Source: Palsa-504 sp963756575 (GTDB lineage: Bacteria; Actinomycetota; Actinomycetes; Streptosporangiales; Streptosporangiaceae). From it: a stretch of 64,000 nucleotides of DNA. The notes below the pieces were generated by a model. The model ran no database searches. It saw only the letters and a list, made by a program, of their open reading frames with translations, and was not told the origin of the DNA. Of this stretch, positions 17,552 through 26,359 are shown piece by piece. The position numbers and the translations under genes were made by a program. Each line of letters begins with the position of its first letter. Position 1 is the first letter of the stretch. Location of the stretch: the NCBI GenBank assembly GCA_963756575.1, contig CAVWOM010000008.1:558001-622000 (forward strand). The letters run 5' to 3'.

Positions 17552-18163
17552 TTACCGCAGGACGGCGGCGGAGGCGTGAGCTAGCAGCCACTCGTTCGAG
17601 CGCTCCAGGGACCAGCCGAACACGTCGCGGGTCCGGAGCAGGCCGTCGATGCCGTAGTAGTAGGTGATGATCCGGCTGGCTAGCCGGGCGTCGACGCCGT
17701 CGCGCAAGGCGCCGATGCGCTCGAGGTGGCGGCAGATCTCGGTGAGGTTGCGGTTGTGCCGTCTCCGGGCGGTGGCGAGCACCCCGGCGGATTCCTCGTC
17801 GTGCGGAGCGACGTCGATCACCATCCGGATGACGTCGCCCCACTGCCGGGTGATCTGGAGGTAGGCCGTGCTCAGGGTGTGCATCACGAGGACGGGATCG
17901 GCGGCGGCGAGTGACTCCTGATAGGACTCGTCGACCGCCGGAGCCTGCGTCCAGCCGTCCATCAGCGATCGCAGCAAGCCTTGCTTGCCGCCGCACTGCG
18001 CGTACACCGTCGCCGGGGACACCCGGCTCAGCCTGGCGATCTGCTCGACCTTGGTCTGGAAGAAGCCGTTCTCGGCGAACAGGCGGCGGGCCGCGGCGAT
18101 CACCGCGGCCCGCGTCTGATCGGCGTACTCCTCGCGGCGTGGCCGGTCAGGTGAGCTGTCCAT
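17552..18163 (-). CDS. TetR-family transcriptional regulator
   Basis: 203 residues from ATG 18163. The N-terminal HTH reads TRAAVIAAARRLFAENGFFQTKVEQIARLSRVSPATVYAQCGG; the C-terminal ligand domain is diverged, as usual. It heads the operon TetR / alcohol dehydrogenase / TIM-barrel / methyltransferase. A perfect 6-2-6 palindrome 30 bases upstream (18193-18206) is the likely operator, predicting repression of the whole operon including its own gene. Confidence 0.92.
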   Translation of the reverse strand: MDSSPDRPRREEYADQTRAAVIAAARRLFAENGFFQTKVEQIARLSRVSPATVYAQCGGKQGLLRSLMDGWTQAPAVDESYQESLAAADPVLVMHTLSTAYLQITRQWGDVIRMVIDVAPHDEESAGVLATARRRHNRNLTEICRHLERIGALRDGVDARLASRIITYYYGIDGLLRTRDVFGWSLERSNEWLLAHASAAVLR

Positions 18164-18192
18164 GACGACATGGTAATAGAGCCGCCCTTGCC

Positions 18193-18206
18193 TTGTTAGG
18201 TAACAA
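18193..18206. promoter_or_regulatory. palindromic TetR operator
   Basis: TTGTTAGGTAACAA is a perfect inverted repeat (TTGTTA, 2-base spacer, TAACAA) in an AT-rich patch that stands out from the GC-rich surroundings, 30 bases before the TetR start. Its length and symmetry suit a TetR dimer. Confidence 0.6.
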
Positions 18207-18235
18207 CTCTGACTAGTAGAGCCGCACTCCAGTGA

Positions 18236-18385
18236 GGCGGACGAGGGGACGACGCCTTGCGGGCGCGGGCCGGGGGGTGGGCGCTGAACCTGGCGATCGT
18301 GTTCCTGGCCCACTCGGAAGACAACCCGGTGCTCAGGGAAGTCGGCCGCCGCACCCTCAGCGCCGTGCTCAGCCTCGGCCAGTGA
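18236..18385 (+). pseudogene. phosphotransferase-family C-terminal remnant
   Basis: A 49-residue open tail ending TGA 18383-18385 reads LRARAGGWALNLAIVFLAHS and EVGRRTLSAVLSL, which I recognise as the C-terminal helix pair of aminoglycoside/macrolide-type phosphotransferases. An in-frame stop at about 18233 and the absence of any kinase motif upstream show that the body of the gene is missing. Confidence 0.55.
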
Positions 18386-18406
18386 GGGCGCTTCTAGACT
18401 GGTCAG

Positions 18407-21400
18407 GTGAGCATCGCCTTGACCCTGCTGGCCGACGTGCGCTGGCGGGGGAGACCGGTCGCGGGCGATCGCCCGCAGGCGCTGCTCGCTGCCCTCGCGG
18501 CCCGGGACTGCCGTCCGGTGCGGCCCGAAGAGCTGATCGAGCTCGTCTGGGGAGACGACGCGCCGAGCAACGGTCCGAAGAGCCTGCAGGTGCTGGTGTC
18601 GCGGGCCAGGAACGCGTGCGGCGCGGACGCGATCGTCCGCGACGGCGCCGGGTACCGGCTGGGGGCGGTGCCCGGCGAGGTCGACAGCGCCCGGCTCGCG
18701 GAGCTCGTCCGCGCCGCCGGGGCCGCGCTCGACCGGGACCCGGCCGCCGCCGAGGGGCTGGCGCGGGAGGCCCTGGCCCTGACGGACGGCCTGACCGGGA
18801 CCGACGACGAGGACGACGGCCCGCTGGCGGAGGTCCGGCGGGCCGCCGCCGCGGACGCGGCCGCCGCGCGGGTGATCCTGGCCCGGGCCTCCAGCCGGGC
18901 GGGCGCGCACGCGGCCGCGCTGCCGGTCCTGGCGGCGGCGCACGAGCAGGCGCCGCAGGACGAGCCGCTGCTCGCGGACCTGCTGCGCAGCGAGGCCACC
19001 GTCAGCGGCCCGGCGGCCGCGCTCGAGCGGTTCGAGGACTACCGCCGGGACCTGCGCGAGCGGCTCGGCGCGGATCCCGGCGAGCTGCTGCAGCACACGC
19101 ACCGCGGCCTGCTCGCGCTCGACCGCCCGGTGCGCCGGGGAGTGCGCTACGACGCGACCGAGCTGATCGGCCGCGACGCCGACCTGGCCCGGCTGCGAGC
19201 CCTGATGTCCAGCGCGCGAGTGGTGTCCATCGTCGGCGCCGGCGGGCTGGGCAAGACGCGGCTGGCGCACGCGCTCGCCCGCGACGCCACGCAGCCGGTG
19301 GTCCACTTCGTGGAGCTAGCCGGCGTCACCGCGGCCGAGGACGTCGCGGTCGAGGTCGGGTCCGTCCTCGGCCTCCGCAACTCGGTCAGCGGCCGCCGCA
19401 CCCTGACCGCCGAGCAGCGGGCCGACATCAGGGCGCGGCTCGTGCAGCGGCTCGCGCAGTCCCCGAGCCTGCTGGTCCTGGATAACTGCGAGCACCTGAT
19501 CGAGGCGGCCGCGGAGCTCACCGCCTTCCTGATCTCGGCCGCGCCCGACCTGCGCGTGCTCACCACCAGCCGTGCTCCGCTCGCGATCGCCGCCGAGCGC
19601 GTCTACCTGCTCGGCGAGCTGGAGACGGGTGACGCGGCCCAGTTGTTCCGCGAGCGGGCGGTCGCCGCGCGGCCGAGCGTCCGTCTCACCGAGGCGACCG
19701 TGGCCAGCATCGTCAGCCGGCTCGACGGCCTGCCGCTGGCGATCGAGCTTGCCGCGGCCCGGGTGCGGGCCATGTCGGTCGAGGAGATCGACCGCCGGCT
19801 CGAGGACCGGTTCGCGCTGCTGCGCGGCGGCGACCGCAGCGCTCCCGACCGGCACCGGACCCTGCTCGCAGTCATCGAATGGTCCTGGAATCTGCTGGAT
19901 GCCGACCAGCAGCGCGCGCTGCGGCGGCTGGCGCTGTTCCACGACGGCTTCACGCTCGAGGCGGCCGAGACCGTGCTCGGCACCAGCGCCTTCGACGCCG
20001 TCCGCGGCCTGGTCGACCAGTCGCTGCTGAGCGTCAGTGAGGCCCCGGCCGGGCTCCGGTACCGGATGCTGGAGACGGTACGCGAGTTCGGCTGGATGCA
20101 GCTCGGCGTCGCCGGCGAGGACGGCAATGCCCGCGCCGCGTTGCGCGGCTGGGCCGTCGGCTACGCGTCCGCTCATCAGGCCGGCCTGACAGGGACCGGC
20201 CAGTTCGCGGCGATCGACGCGCTCGGCGCCGAGGAGACCAACCTGGCCGACGAACTGCGCGGCGCGATCGCCGACGGGGACCGCGACTCTCTCGTGCAGC
20301 TGCTGGCCGCGCTCGGGCTGCTCTGGACGATGCGCGGCGAGCACCTCCGGCTGGTCACCCTGGCCGGGGCGGTCGCCGAGGCGATCGGTGGCTGGCGGCC
20401 CCCGCCGGACCTGGCCAACGCCGCCCGGGCCGCGCTGGCGATCACGGTGAACAACTCGATGATGATCGGCGGCGGCGAGGCGGACGGCCCGATGATGGCC
20501 CTGCTGCGCCAGCTGGGCCCCGATCCGGGCGGCCACGTGTACCTCTCGGGCCTGGTCCGGGTGCTGCTCGCGTACGACTCGGCCGGCGCCGGCCGCTTTC
20601 CGCACCGGCTGGCGGTCGGCGCCGCCGACGGGGATGGCACCTCCGGGTTCGCCGAGCGGCTCGCGGCGCTGGCCGCCGACCCCGACCGGCACACGGCGGC
20701 CGCCGCCAGCCAGTGGCTCGGGCACGAACGGGAGAACGCCGGCGATCCGGCCGGCGCGATCGAGGCCGCCCAGCGCGTCCTGGCCCTGGTCCGGGACGAG
20801 GACGGCCCGTGGTCTCGCGCCATGCCGCACGGCCTGCTGGCCGAGCTGAGCATGCACATCGGCGACTACGCGGCGGCGGCCGGGCACGCCCGGATCGCCC
20901 TGCCGGTGATGCAGCGGATCGGCGCCAGCGACGACGAGCTGCAGCTGCGCACCCTGCTGGTGTTCTGTGCGATCGGCGAGGGGCGGCTGGCCGAAGCGGC
21001 GGACGAGCTCGGCCGGGTGGACCAGGTCGACTCGAGCGCGACGACGTTCGGCTGGTTCGCCTTCGGGCAGGTGGGCCGGGCCGAGCTGGCGCTCGCCGCA
21101 GGTGACTTCGCGGCCGGACTCGAGCTGTACCGGGAGTCCATGGCCCGGATGGGCGAGATCGAGCTGCCCGGAATCACCCGCACCGGGATAGAACCGTGGA
21201 TGCTGTTCGGCGAGGCGATGGTGCTGAGCGCGTACGCTCGCTACGCGGCCGGCCCCGACATCGCGACCGGGGAAACGCTGTTCCGCACCTGCCGTACCGG
21301 TGCGTTGCGGGTGCTGACGTCCGAAAACCCGCACCTGGACTACCCGGCCTCGGGGCTGGTGCTGTTCGCCCTGGGGGCGTGGAGCCTGCTGCACCGGTCC

Positions 21401-22714
21401 GGGCCGGCCGAGGACGCGCTGCGGCTGCTCGCCCTGGCCGACCGGTTCGCTTACAACCGCATGATCCCCACCATGCGCTGGGAACGGATCACGCCCGACG
21501 CCGAGGCAGCCGCGCCCGGCCTGCTCGCGCGGCTGCGGGCCGAGTACCGGGACTGCCCGCAGCCGGACCTGCTGACGCAGGCCCGGCTGGCGGTGGAGCG
21601 GCTGCCCGCGTTACAGGTGCTTGCGGTAGCTCCGCACCGAGAGCGGCGCGAAGACCGCGATCACGACCAGGCTCGCCAGCAGCGTCCAGCCGGCCTCGCT
21701 GTTGATGACGCCCTGGTTGGCCAGCCCCCGCGTGGCCGATACCAGGTGCGAGACCGGGTTGATCTTCACGAAGGCGGCCAGCCAGCCCGGCAGGGAGGTG
21801 ACCGGCACGAAGGCGTTGGACAGGAAGGTCAGCGGGAACAAGATCATCATCGACATGCCCTGCACGGCCCGGGCGCTGCGGGCGATGGTGCCGATCCAGG
21901 TGAAGATCCAGGCCAGTGCCCAGCCGGTGAAGATCGCGAGCAGGATCGCGCCGAGCACGCCGAGGACGCCCCCGCCGGGACGGTAACCGATGATCACGCC
22001 GGTGACGAACGTCAGGCCGGCCGCGATCAGGTAGCGCACCAGGTCTGCGACCATCGGGCCGGCCAGCGGGGCGATCCGGGACATCGGCATCGCCTTGAAC
22101 CGGTCGAAGACGCCCTTCTCCATGTCCTCGCGCAGGTTGACGCCGGTGGACATGCAGGTGGTCAGGACGGTCTGGGCGACGATACCGGGGATCAGCAGCG
22201 GCAGGTAGCTGTGCACGTTGCCCGAGATCGCGCCGCCGAACAGGTAGGCGAACATGGCCGTGAACAGCAGCGGCTGGATGGTGACGTCGAAGAACTGCTC
22301 CATGTTGCGGCGCATCTTCTTCAGTGCGCGCCAGGCCATGACCAGCGTCTGGCTGACCGTCTCGGCGATCGTGGTGCGCGGGCGGGTGCGGGCCACCACG
22401 GCAGCCGGGTCGACCGCGTGCGGCGGGAGAACGTCGGTCGATGCCGGGCCCGCGGTGGTGATGGTAGTCACTGGACCTCCAGAACTTTGTCGTCGTCGTC
22501 GGCGCCGTGGCCGGTGATCGCGAAGAACACCTCGTCGAGGGTCGGCTTGTCTACGCTCACCGAGGTGATCGCCACCCCCGACTGGCGGAACCCGATCAGC
22601 ACGTCGGCGGCCCGGTCGGCGGCGTCGAGCGGCACGTTCATCCGCCCCGACTCGGGTGTCAGGACCGGCTCCGCGCCCGCGATCTTCCGCACGATCTGCT
22701 GGGCGAGCTCTTGA
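18407..22714 (+). CDS. SARP/BTAD-NB-ARC-TPR transcriptional regulator with unstopped 3' end
   Basis: GTG 18407. Order: winged-helix DNA-binding domain (about 1-90, DRPQALLAALAARD), bacterial transcriptional activation domain (about 95-245), NTPase with Walker A IVGAGGLGKTRL (about 275-285) and Walker B LLVLDNCEHL, then TPR-like repeats to about residue 1068. The family normally ends there (RLAVERLPAL), but no stop codon exists. The frame runs on for about 367 residues entirely antisense to the ABC permease gene, ending at 22714 as nominally read. The extension is Asp/Arg/Gln-rich low-quality sequence. Either the stop was lost when the convergent genes were brought together, or a tail is really made. 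It lies 20 bases after a phosphotransferase remnant and is convergent with the ABC exporter. Confidence 0.8.
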   Translation: MSIALTLLADVRWRGRPVAGDRPQALLAALAARDCRPVRPEELIELVWGDDAPSNGPKSLQVLVSRARNACGADAIVRDGAGYRLGAVPGEVDSARLAELVRAAGAALDRDPAAAEGLAREALALTDGLTGTDDEDDGPLAEVRRAAAADAAAARVILARASSRAGAHAAALPVLAAAHEQAPQDEPLLADLLRSEATVSGPAAALERFEDYRRDLRERLGADPGELLQHTHRGLLALDRPVRRGVRYDATELIGRDADLARLRALMSSARVVSIVGAGGLGKTRLAHALARDATQPVVHFVELAGVTAAEDVAVEVGSVLGLRNSVSGRRTLTAEQRADIRARLVQRLAQSPSLLVLDNCEHLIEAAAELTAFLISAAPDLRVLTTSRAPLAIAAERVYLLGELETGDAAQLFRERAVAARPSVRLTEATVASIVSRLDGLPLAIELAAARVRAMSVEEIDRRLEDRFALLRGGDRSAPDRHRTLLAVIEWSWNLLDADQQRALRRLALFHDGFTLEAAETVLGTSAFDAVRGLVDQSLLSVSEAPAGLRYRMLETVREFGWMQLGVAGEDGNARAALRGWAVGYASAHQAGLTGTGQFAAIDALGAEETNLADELRGAIADGDRDSLVQLLAALGLLWTMRGEHLRLVTLAGAVAEAIGGWRPPPDLANAARAALAITVNNSMMIGGGEADGPMMALLRQLGPDPGGHVYLSGLVRVLLAYDSAGAGRFPHRLAVGAADGDGTSGFAERLAALAADPDRHTAAAASQWLGHERENAGDPAGAIEAAQRVLALVRDEDGPWSRAMPHGLLAELSMHIGDYAAAAGHARIALPVMQRIGASDDELQLRTLLVFCAIGEGRLAEAADELGRVDQVDSSATTFGWFAFGQVGRAELALAAGDFAAGLELYRESMARMGEIELPGITRTGIEPWMLFGEAMVLSAYARYAAGPDIATGETLFRTCRTGALRVLTSENPHLDYPASGLVLFALGAWSLLHRSGPAEDALRLLALADRFAYNRMIPTMRWERITPDAEAAAPGLLARLRAEYRDCPQPDLLTQARLAVERLPALQVLAVAPHRERREDRDHDQARQQRPAGLAVDDALVGQPPRGRYQVRDRVDLHEGGQPARQGGDRHEGVGQEGQREQDHHRHALHGPGAAGDGADPGEDPGQCPAGEDREQDRAEHAEDAPAGTVTDDHAGDERQAGRDQVAHQVCDHRAGQRGDPGHRHRLEPVEDALLHVLAQVDAGGHAGGQDGLGDDTGDQQRQVAVHVARDRAAEQVGEHGREQQRLDGDVEELLHVAAHLLQCAPGHDQRLADRLGDRGARAGAGHHGSRVDRVRRENVGRCRARGGDGSHWTSRTLSSSSAPWPVIAKNTSSRVGLSTLTEVIATPDWRNPISTSAARSAASSGTFIRPDSGVRTGSAPAIFRTICWASS
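21611..22471 (-). CDS. ABC-2 type transporter permease (DrrB-like)
   Basis: 286 residues from GTG 22471, overlapping the ATPase stop by 4 bases, with GGAGGT upstream. Six membrane segments; typical ABC-2/DrrB sequence includes RRNMEQFFDVTIQPLLFTAMFAY, LREDMEKGVFDRFKAMPMSR and a conserved LSNAFVPVTSLPGWL loop. With the ATPase it makes a daunorubicin-type drug or lipid exporter. Its 3' half is overlapped on the other strand by the unstopped tail of the SARP gene. Confidence 0.92.
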   Translation of the reverse strand: MTTITTAGPASTDVLPPHAVDPAAVVARTRPRTTIAETVSQTLVMAWRALKKMRRNMEQFFDVTIQPLLFTAMFAYLFGGAISGNVHSYLPLLIPGIVAQTVLTTCMSTGVNLREDMEKGVFDRFKAMPMSRIAPLAGPMVADLVRYLIAAGLTFVTGVIIGYRPGGGVLGVLGAILLAIFTGWALAWIFTWIGTIARSARAVQGMSMMILFPLTFLSNAFVPVTSLPGWLAAFVKINPVSHLVSATRGLANQGVINSEAGWTLLASLVVIAVFAPLSVRSYRKHL

Positions 22715-23439
22715 TCGGAGCCCTCCGCCAGCTGGACTTGCAGCGTCGAGTTCCCCACCGAGGCCTTCAGCTCGTCGGGGGTGCCCTCGGCGACCTTGCG
22801 GCCCCGGTCGATGACCGCGATCCGCCCGGCGAGCTGGTCCGCCTCGTCCAGGTACTGGGTGGTGAGCAGCACCGTGCAGCCCTCGGTGACCAGGCCGCGG
22901 ATCGTGTCCCACATCTGGCCGCGGGTGCGCGGGTCAAGGCCGGTGGTCGGCTCGTCCAGGAAGATCAGCGGCGGCCGGGTGATCAGGCTGGCCGCGAGGT
23001 CCAAACGGCGGCGCATCCCGCCGGAGAACTGCGCGATCGGCTTGTCGGCCGCCTCCTCCAGGCCGAACTGCGCCAGCAGCCGCTTGGCGGAGGCGCGCGC
23101 GTCAGCCGACCGCAGGCCCTGCAGCCGGCCGAACATCCACAGATTCTCGGTGGCGGTCAGGTCCTCGTCCACCGAAGCGTACTGGCCGGTGATGCCGATC
23201 AGCTGGCGGATGCGGTGTGGTTCGCGGGTCACGTCCACGCCGAAGATCCGGGCCTGCCCGGCGTCGATCGGCAGCAGGGTGGCGAGCATGCGCAAGGCTG
23301 TCGTTTTCCCCGCGCCGTTGGGCCCGAGGACGCCGAAGATCTCGCCCTGGCGTACGTGAAGATCGATTCCGTCGACCGCGCGGAGCTGGCCGAAGGTCTT
23401 GACCAGGCCGGCGGCGTCCACGGCTGCTGTAGCTGTCAT
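22468..23439 (-). CDS. ABC transporter ATP-binding protein (DrrA-like)
   Basis: 323 residues from ATG 23439; a GTG at 23469 is possible, but neither start has a clear SD, so a leaderless message is likely. Walker A GPNGAGKTT is at 39-47, signature FSGGM at 138-142, Walker B LIFLDEP at about 158-164, then LLTTQYLDEADQLAGRI, the DrrA hallmark. The C-terminal domain carries the DrrA-type ending with DKPTLDEVFFAITG. It forms a two-gene operon with the permease. Confidence 0.93.
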   Translation of the reverse strand: MTATAAVDAAGLVKTFGQLRAVDGIDLHVRQGEIFGVLGPNGAGKTTALRMLATLLPIDAGQARIFGVDVTREPHRIRQLIGITGQYASVDEDLTATENLWMFGRLQGLRSADARASAKRLLAQFGLEEAADKPIAQFSGGMRRRLDLAASLITRPPLIFLDEPTTGLDPRTRGQMWDTIRGLVTEGCTVLLTTQYLDEADQLAGRIAVIDRGRKVAEGTPDELKASVGNSTLQVQLAEGSDQELAQQIVRKIAGAEPVLTPESGRMNVPLDAADRAADVLIGFRQSGVAITSVSVDKPTLDEVFFAITGHGADDDDKVLEVQ

Positions 23440-23529
23440 AGCCAGAACGGTAGGCGGCGGCGGCTTCACCGCGGCTACACGCCGGTATCACCGGCGGCGG
23501 ATCGGAGAAGGCGCATGTTACTAGCGGCG

Positions 23530-23541
23530 TGACAGATGTCA
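23530..23541. promoter_or_regulatory. short palindrome in divergent promoter region
   Basis: TGACAGATGTCA (arms TGACA/TGTCA, 2-base spacer) lies between the DrrA-like gene and the DUF1707 gene, 91 bases before the DrrA start. It is a candidate operator; a 10-base match is weak evidence. Confidence 0.3.
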
Positions 23542-23646
23542 TCGGCCGGTGGTGTCATCCGGCAATGGCGCCAGTGACCCCTTATCTCCGACAGTAGAGA
23601 TATGCGGAACTCCGCTCACGACAGCACGATACGGACGGTGAGCACC

Positions 23647-24057
23647 ATGACGGGACACGATCTTCCGGCGGCGATGCGGGCCTCGGATGCCGACCGCGAC
23701 GCGGTTGCAGCGGATCTGAGCGAGCACTTCCAGGCGGGCCGGCTGACGGCGGCGGAGCTCGACGAGCGGATGGGGCGGGCGCTGTCCGCGCGGACCTGGG
23801 GTGAGCTCAGGGAGCTTTCGGTTGATCTGCCCGCTGCGGGTTCCGCTCGCCAGCTTCCGGCCGCTGGTTCCGCCGGCGCCCGGCGCCTGCCGTCGTCCGT
23901 GCGGGTGGCCCAGCCGTTGCTGACGGCCCTGGCCGGCCTCGCCGTCATTGCCCTCGTGCTCGTTCTGGCGCACGCCGGCTGGGGGATGATCTGGCTGCTC
24001 GTGCCCGCCCTGATCATCGCGCGGCGGTCGGTCTGCTCCCGGCCGGATGGATCCTGA
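23647..24057 (+). CDS. DUF1707 domain membrane protein
   Basis: 136 residues from ATG 23647; in-frame starts also exist at 23602 and 23638 (GTG). I prefer 23647 because DUF1707 proteins begin a few residues before MRASDADRD. The DUF1707 domain covers residues 8-60 (AVAADLSEHFQAGRLTAAELDERMGRAL, TWGELRELSVDLP). After a Pro/Ala linker there is one strong hydrophobic hairpin (LLTALAGLAVIALVLVLAHAG). The family is actinobacterial and often cell-envelope linked; the function is unknown. Confidence 0.82.
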   Translation: MTGHDLPAAMRASDADRDAVAADLSEHFQAGRLTAAELDERMGRALSARTWGELRELSVDLPAAGSARQLPAAGSAGARRLPSSVRVAQPLLTALAGLAVIALVLVLAHAGWGMIWLLVPALIIARRSVCSRPDGS

Positions 24058-24061
24058 CCTG

Positions 24062-24162
24062 GTGCGTTTCGGCTTCGACGGCGTCCCGTGCGGGCCTGCG
24101 TGGTCCCGGTGCGGGACGGCGACGAGGTGCGCACCAGCACGTCGCGGAGGACGGCGGATTGA
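24062..24162 (+). pseudogene. [2Fe-2S] oxidase subunit (HcnA-like) remnant
   Basis: Starts VRFGFDGVP, the N-terminus of the small ferredoxin-like subunit of amine/opine/HCN-type oxidases. After a frame change it ends ACVVPVRDGDEVRT and stops at 24160-24162. The cysteine-rich middle is missing. The next remnant begins inside its stop codon (TTGA overlap), as intact hcnA-hcnB pairs often do. Confidence 0.5.
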
Positions 24163-24782
24163 GCGGCGTCATCGACGTGGCCGTGGTCGGGGCCGGCCCG
24201 GCGGGCCTGGCCGTCGGCGACCTGGGCTGTGAGGTCACGCTGATCGACGCCGGGAGCGGGCCCGGCGGCCAGCTGTACCGGCCGGGCATGCTCTTCCCCG
24301 GCGGCGGCCCGGCTCGCCGCGCGGCCGAGCACCTGGACCAGGACTGGCGGCCGGTCCCCGGCTCACGGCACGAGGAAATGGTGGATGCCGTGCATGTGAG
24401 CTTCGGGTTCTCTCCCGCGCTGGAACTGCCCCGCGCGGGAGGCTGCGCCGAGGTGCCGCTCCCGTCGCGGCCGGTCGCCGCGGTGGCCTGCGACGCCGAC
24501 CTGGCCGCGTCGGTGCCGGGGGTGTTCGCCGCCGGCGAGGTGACCGGGGCGGGTGGCGCGGTCGCAGCCGAACTCGAGGGGTACCTGGCGGGCACGTCGG
24601 CCCGCCTCCGGCGCCGGGCAGTACCTCACGGGCGCGGCGCCACCCAGCGGGTGCTGATCCGGCCGTATTCATCCGGCCGGTCGAGCCGGCTCAGGTGGCG
24701 AGCGGTGGTTCGCGGATGCCGAGCTCGGCCAGGTCCGGTGCCCGTCCCGGCCAGCTGCCTTCCCGGCCGGCGAGCTCGGTGA
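24159..24782 (+). pseudogene. FAD/NAD(P)-oxidoreductase (HcnB/opine oxidase-like) with large internal deletion
   Basis: From TTG 24159 the frame begins DVAVVGAGPAGLAVG (dinucleotide-binding) and VTLIDAGSGPGGQLYRPG, jumps to VSFGFSPALELPRAGGC at about 24397, and then reads SVPGVFAAGEVTGAGGA (second FAD motif) near 24510-24560. Intact relatives have about 450 residues with roughly 250 between these blocks; fewer than 60 remain here. The frame continues past the homologous region into the 3' end of the convergent gene. It cannot bind substrate normally. With the preceding remnant it marks a lost HcnABC-type amine or imino-acid oxidase. Confidence 0.6.
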
Positions 24783-25479
24783 AGTTCACCCACGCGCCCC
24801 GGTCGAAGTCACCGTTCCAGCCTCGCGCCAGCGCCCGGGGCAGCCCCCACCAGCCGAGCCTGGTCAGCCAGCGCTGCTCACTGACGGCCCCGATCGCCTC
24901 CCACAGCAGCAGCGCGGCCTCGAACCCCCGGCCCAGCGCGTCGTCGTCAACCACGCCACCCGCGAACGGGTCGTAGGCCACGGCCTCATCGCCGGGTTCC
25001 GCCGCGCTCGTCGCCTCCGGGCATTGCCGGGCGTACCTGATCAGATCCCCGGTCGTGGCGATGGAATTGACGCCGGAACGGACCAGGCCGATCACCGCGC
25101 CGGCCCAGTCCGCCGGCCGGAGTAGCGTTACCGGTTCCAGCAACGGCGAGTCGGCGCCGATGTGGCGTGGCATCGTCGCCACGGCGCCGGCGGCGTCCAG
25201 CCATAGCTCCAGGTCGCCGCCGGGTGACCGCCTGCGCGGCCGCTGGCCCCACGCCGCGCGGGCCAGTTGCCGGTACGGCCACCTGCGCGCCGCCGACCTG
25301 AACCGCGCCGCCTGCACGGTGAGTTCCTCGACCGGGGCCGGCACGTCCCGTGCCTCCGGGAGGGCTTCCCGGAGCAGCGTGACGGCGTACCCCTCCGCAG
25401 CGTCCCAGGCCAGGCCGAGGTCATCCGGCCCAGGGGCACCACCCCAGGCGTCATAGAGGTCTTGCTCGCCACCCATCAC
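24691..25479 (-). CDS. conserved hypothetical protein (262 aa)
   Basis: No family recognised. GTG 25479 or ATG 25476. The protein is soluble, acidic at the N-terminus (LYDAWGGAPGPDDLGLAWDAAEGYAV), with a Trp-rich C-terminal half (RWLTRLGWWGLPRALARGWNG, WVNFTEL). No signal peptide or membrane segment. Codon use looks normal for the window and the frame is undamaged, so I take it as a real gene. Its 3' end overlaps the convergent oxidoreductase remnant. Confidence 0.7.
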   Translation of the reverse strand: MMGGEQDLYDAWGGAPGPDDLGLAWDAAEGYAVTLLREALPEARDVPAPVEELTVQAARFRSAARRWPYRQLARAAWGQRPRRRSPGGDLELWLDAAGAVATMPRHIGADSPLLEPVTLLRPADWAGAVIGLVRSGVNSIATTGDLIRYARQCPEATSAAEPGDEAVAYDPFAGGVVDDDALGRGFEAALLLWEAIGAVSEQRWLTRLGWWGLPRALARGWNGDFDRGAWVNFTELAGREGSWPGRAPDLAELGIREPPLAT

Positions 25480-25513
25480 CGCCGAGCCTAATAGCGGCTA
25501 GCCGGTGATGCCA

Positions 25514-26278
25514 TCACCTTCCGTCCGGGTGCACGGGCGGGTTGGGCTGGGACGGCTTCCCGCCGATGAAGTCCACCCAGCCGGCCTGGAGCGGAGCCCA
25601 GCGCCGGTCGAAGTCGGCGGCGCGGCGCGTCGCGCGTTGCAGGCGCTTGCCCTGGTAGCGATGCCGCGCCCAGACCGAGAACGGGCGCGCGAGGCGCAAC
25701 GCCCCGATCACCCCGATGGGCGGCAGGAACAGCCCGAACAGCGCCGTCCGGTACTTGCCTTTCAGGACGCAGATCACCGCGAGCACGCCGTCGGCGACGA
25801 GAAGCCCGGTGGCGGTCAGCCGCAGGGACAGCTCGATACCGCCGACGTCCCGCACGCCGAAGGGGCTGAACCCGACCAGGGCCAGGCCGAGGCAGGCGGC
25901 GGTCAGGCTCACCGCCTCGACCGACAGCTGGCCCTCACCGCTCCAGTAGACGTCCTGCAAGTGCAGGATCAGGGCGAACTCATCCAGGACGAGCGACGTG
26001 CCGGTGCCGACCGCCACCGCGGCGAACGAGCGCCAGCCGAGCAAGTCGGGACCGCCCACCGCCGTGAAGGCTCCGATGATGAGCAAGATGATGCCGGGGA
26101 CGGAGTGATGAACGTGGGTCCCGCTGGCCGTCACCTGGTTCCGGAACGGGCCGCGCCCGTCGCGGATCATGCGGGTGATCGTCCGGGTCAGCACGAACGT
26201 GACGACGAAGGCCAGGAAGCACAGCATGAGGGGCAGCTTTCCCGCCGCGATCACGTCACCATGCCACCATGAACCCAT
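25514..26278 (-). CDS. integral membrane protein, unknown function
   Basis: 254 residues from ATG 26278. Six or so hydrophobic segments are visible (LPLMLCFLAFVVTFVLTR, VPGIILLIIGAFTAVG, SLTAACLGLALVGF, ATGLLVADGVLAVICVL, ALFGLFLPPIGVIGAL). A polar stretch between the first two holds SGTHVHHSVPG, a conserved-looking His cluster that could bind metal. The C-terminus is basic and Trp-containing, probably cytosolic. No function is assigned. Confidence 0.72.
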   Translation of the reverse strand: MGSWWHGDVIAAGKLPLMLCFLAFVVTFVLTRTITRMIRDGRGPFRNQVTASGTHVHHSVPGIILLIIGAFTAVGGPDLLGWRSFAAVAVGTGTSLVLDEFALILHLQDVYWSGEGQLSVEAVSLTAACLGLALVGFSPFGVRDVGGIELSLRLTATGLLVADGVLAVICVLKGKYRTALFGLFLPPIGVIGALRLARPFSVWARHRYQGKRLQRATRRAADFDRRWAPLQAGWVDFIGGKPSQPNPPVHPDGR

Positions 26279-26359
26279 GCCGCCACCCTAGATCGGCCGC
26301 CCCGCCCGATGCCGCCGCGCGGGCCCGTGTCCCGGCCGGGCGGGAGCAGCTGACCTAGA

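Noticed and set aside
18600..19485. Long Arg/Gly/Ala-rich open frames overlapping the SARP gene in other frames
   Set aside because: Composition is that of out-of-frame GC-rich DNA; the SARP frame carries clear BTAD and NB-ARC motifs.
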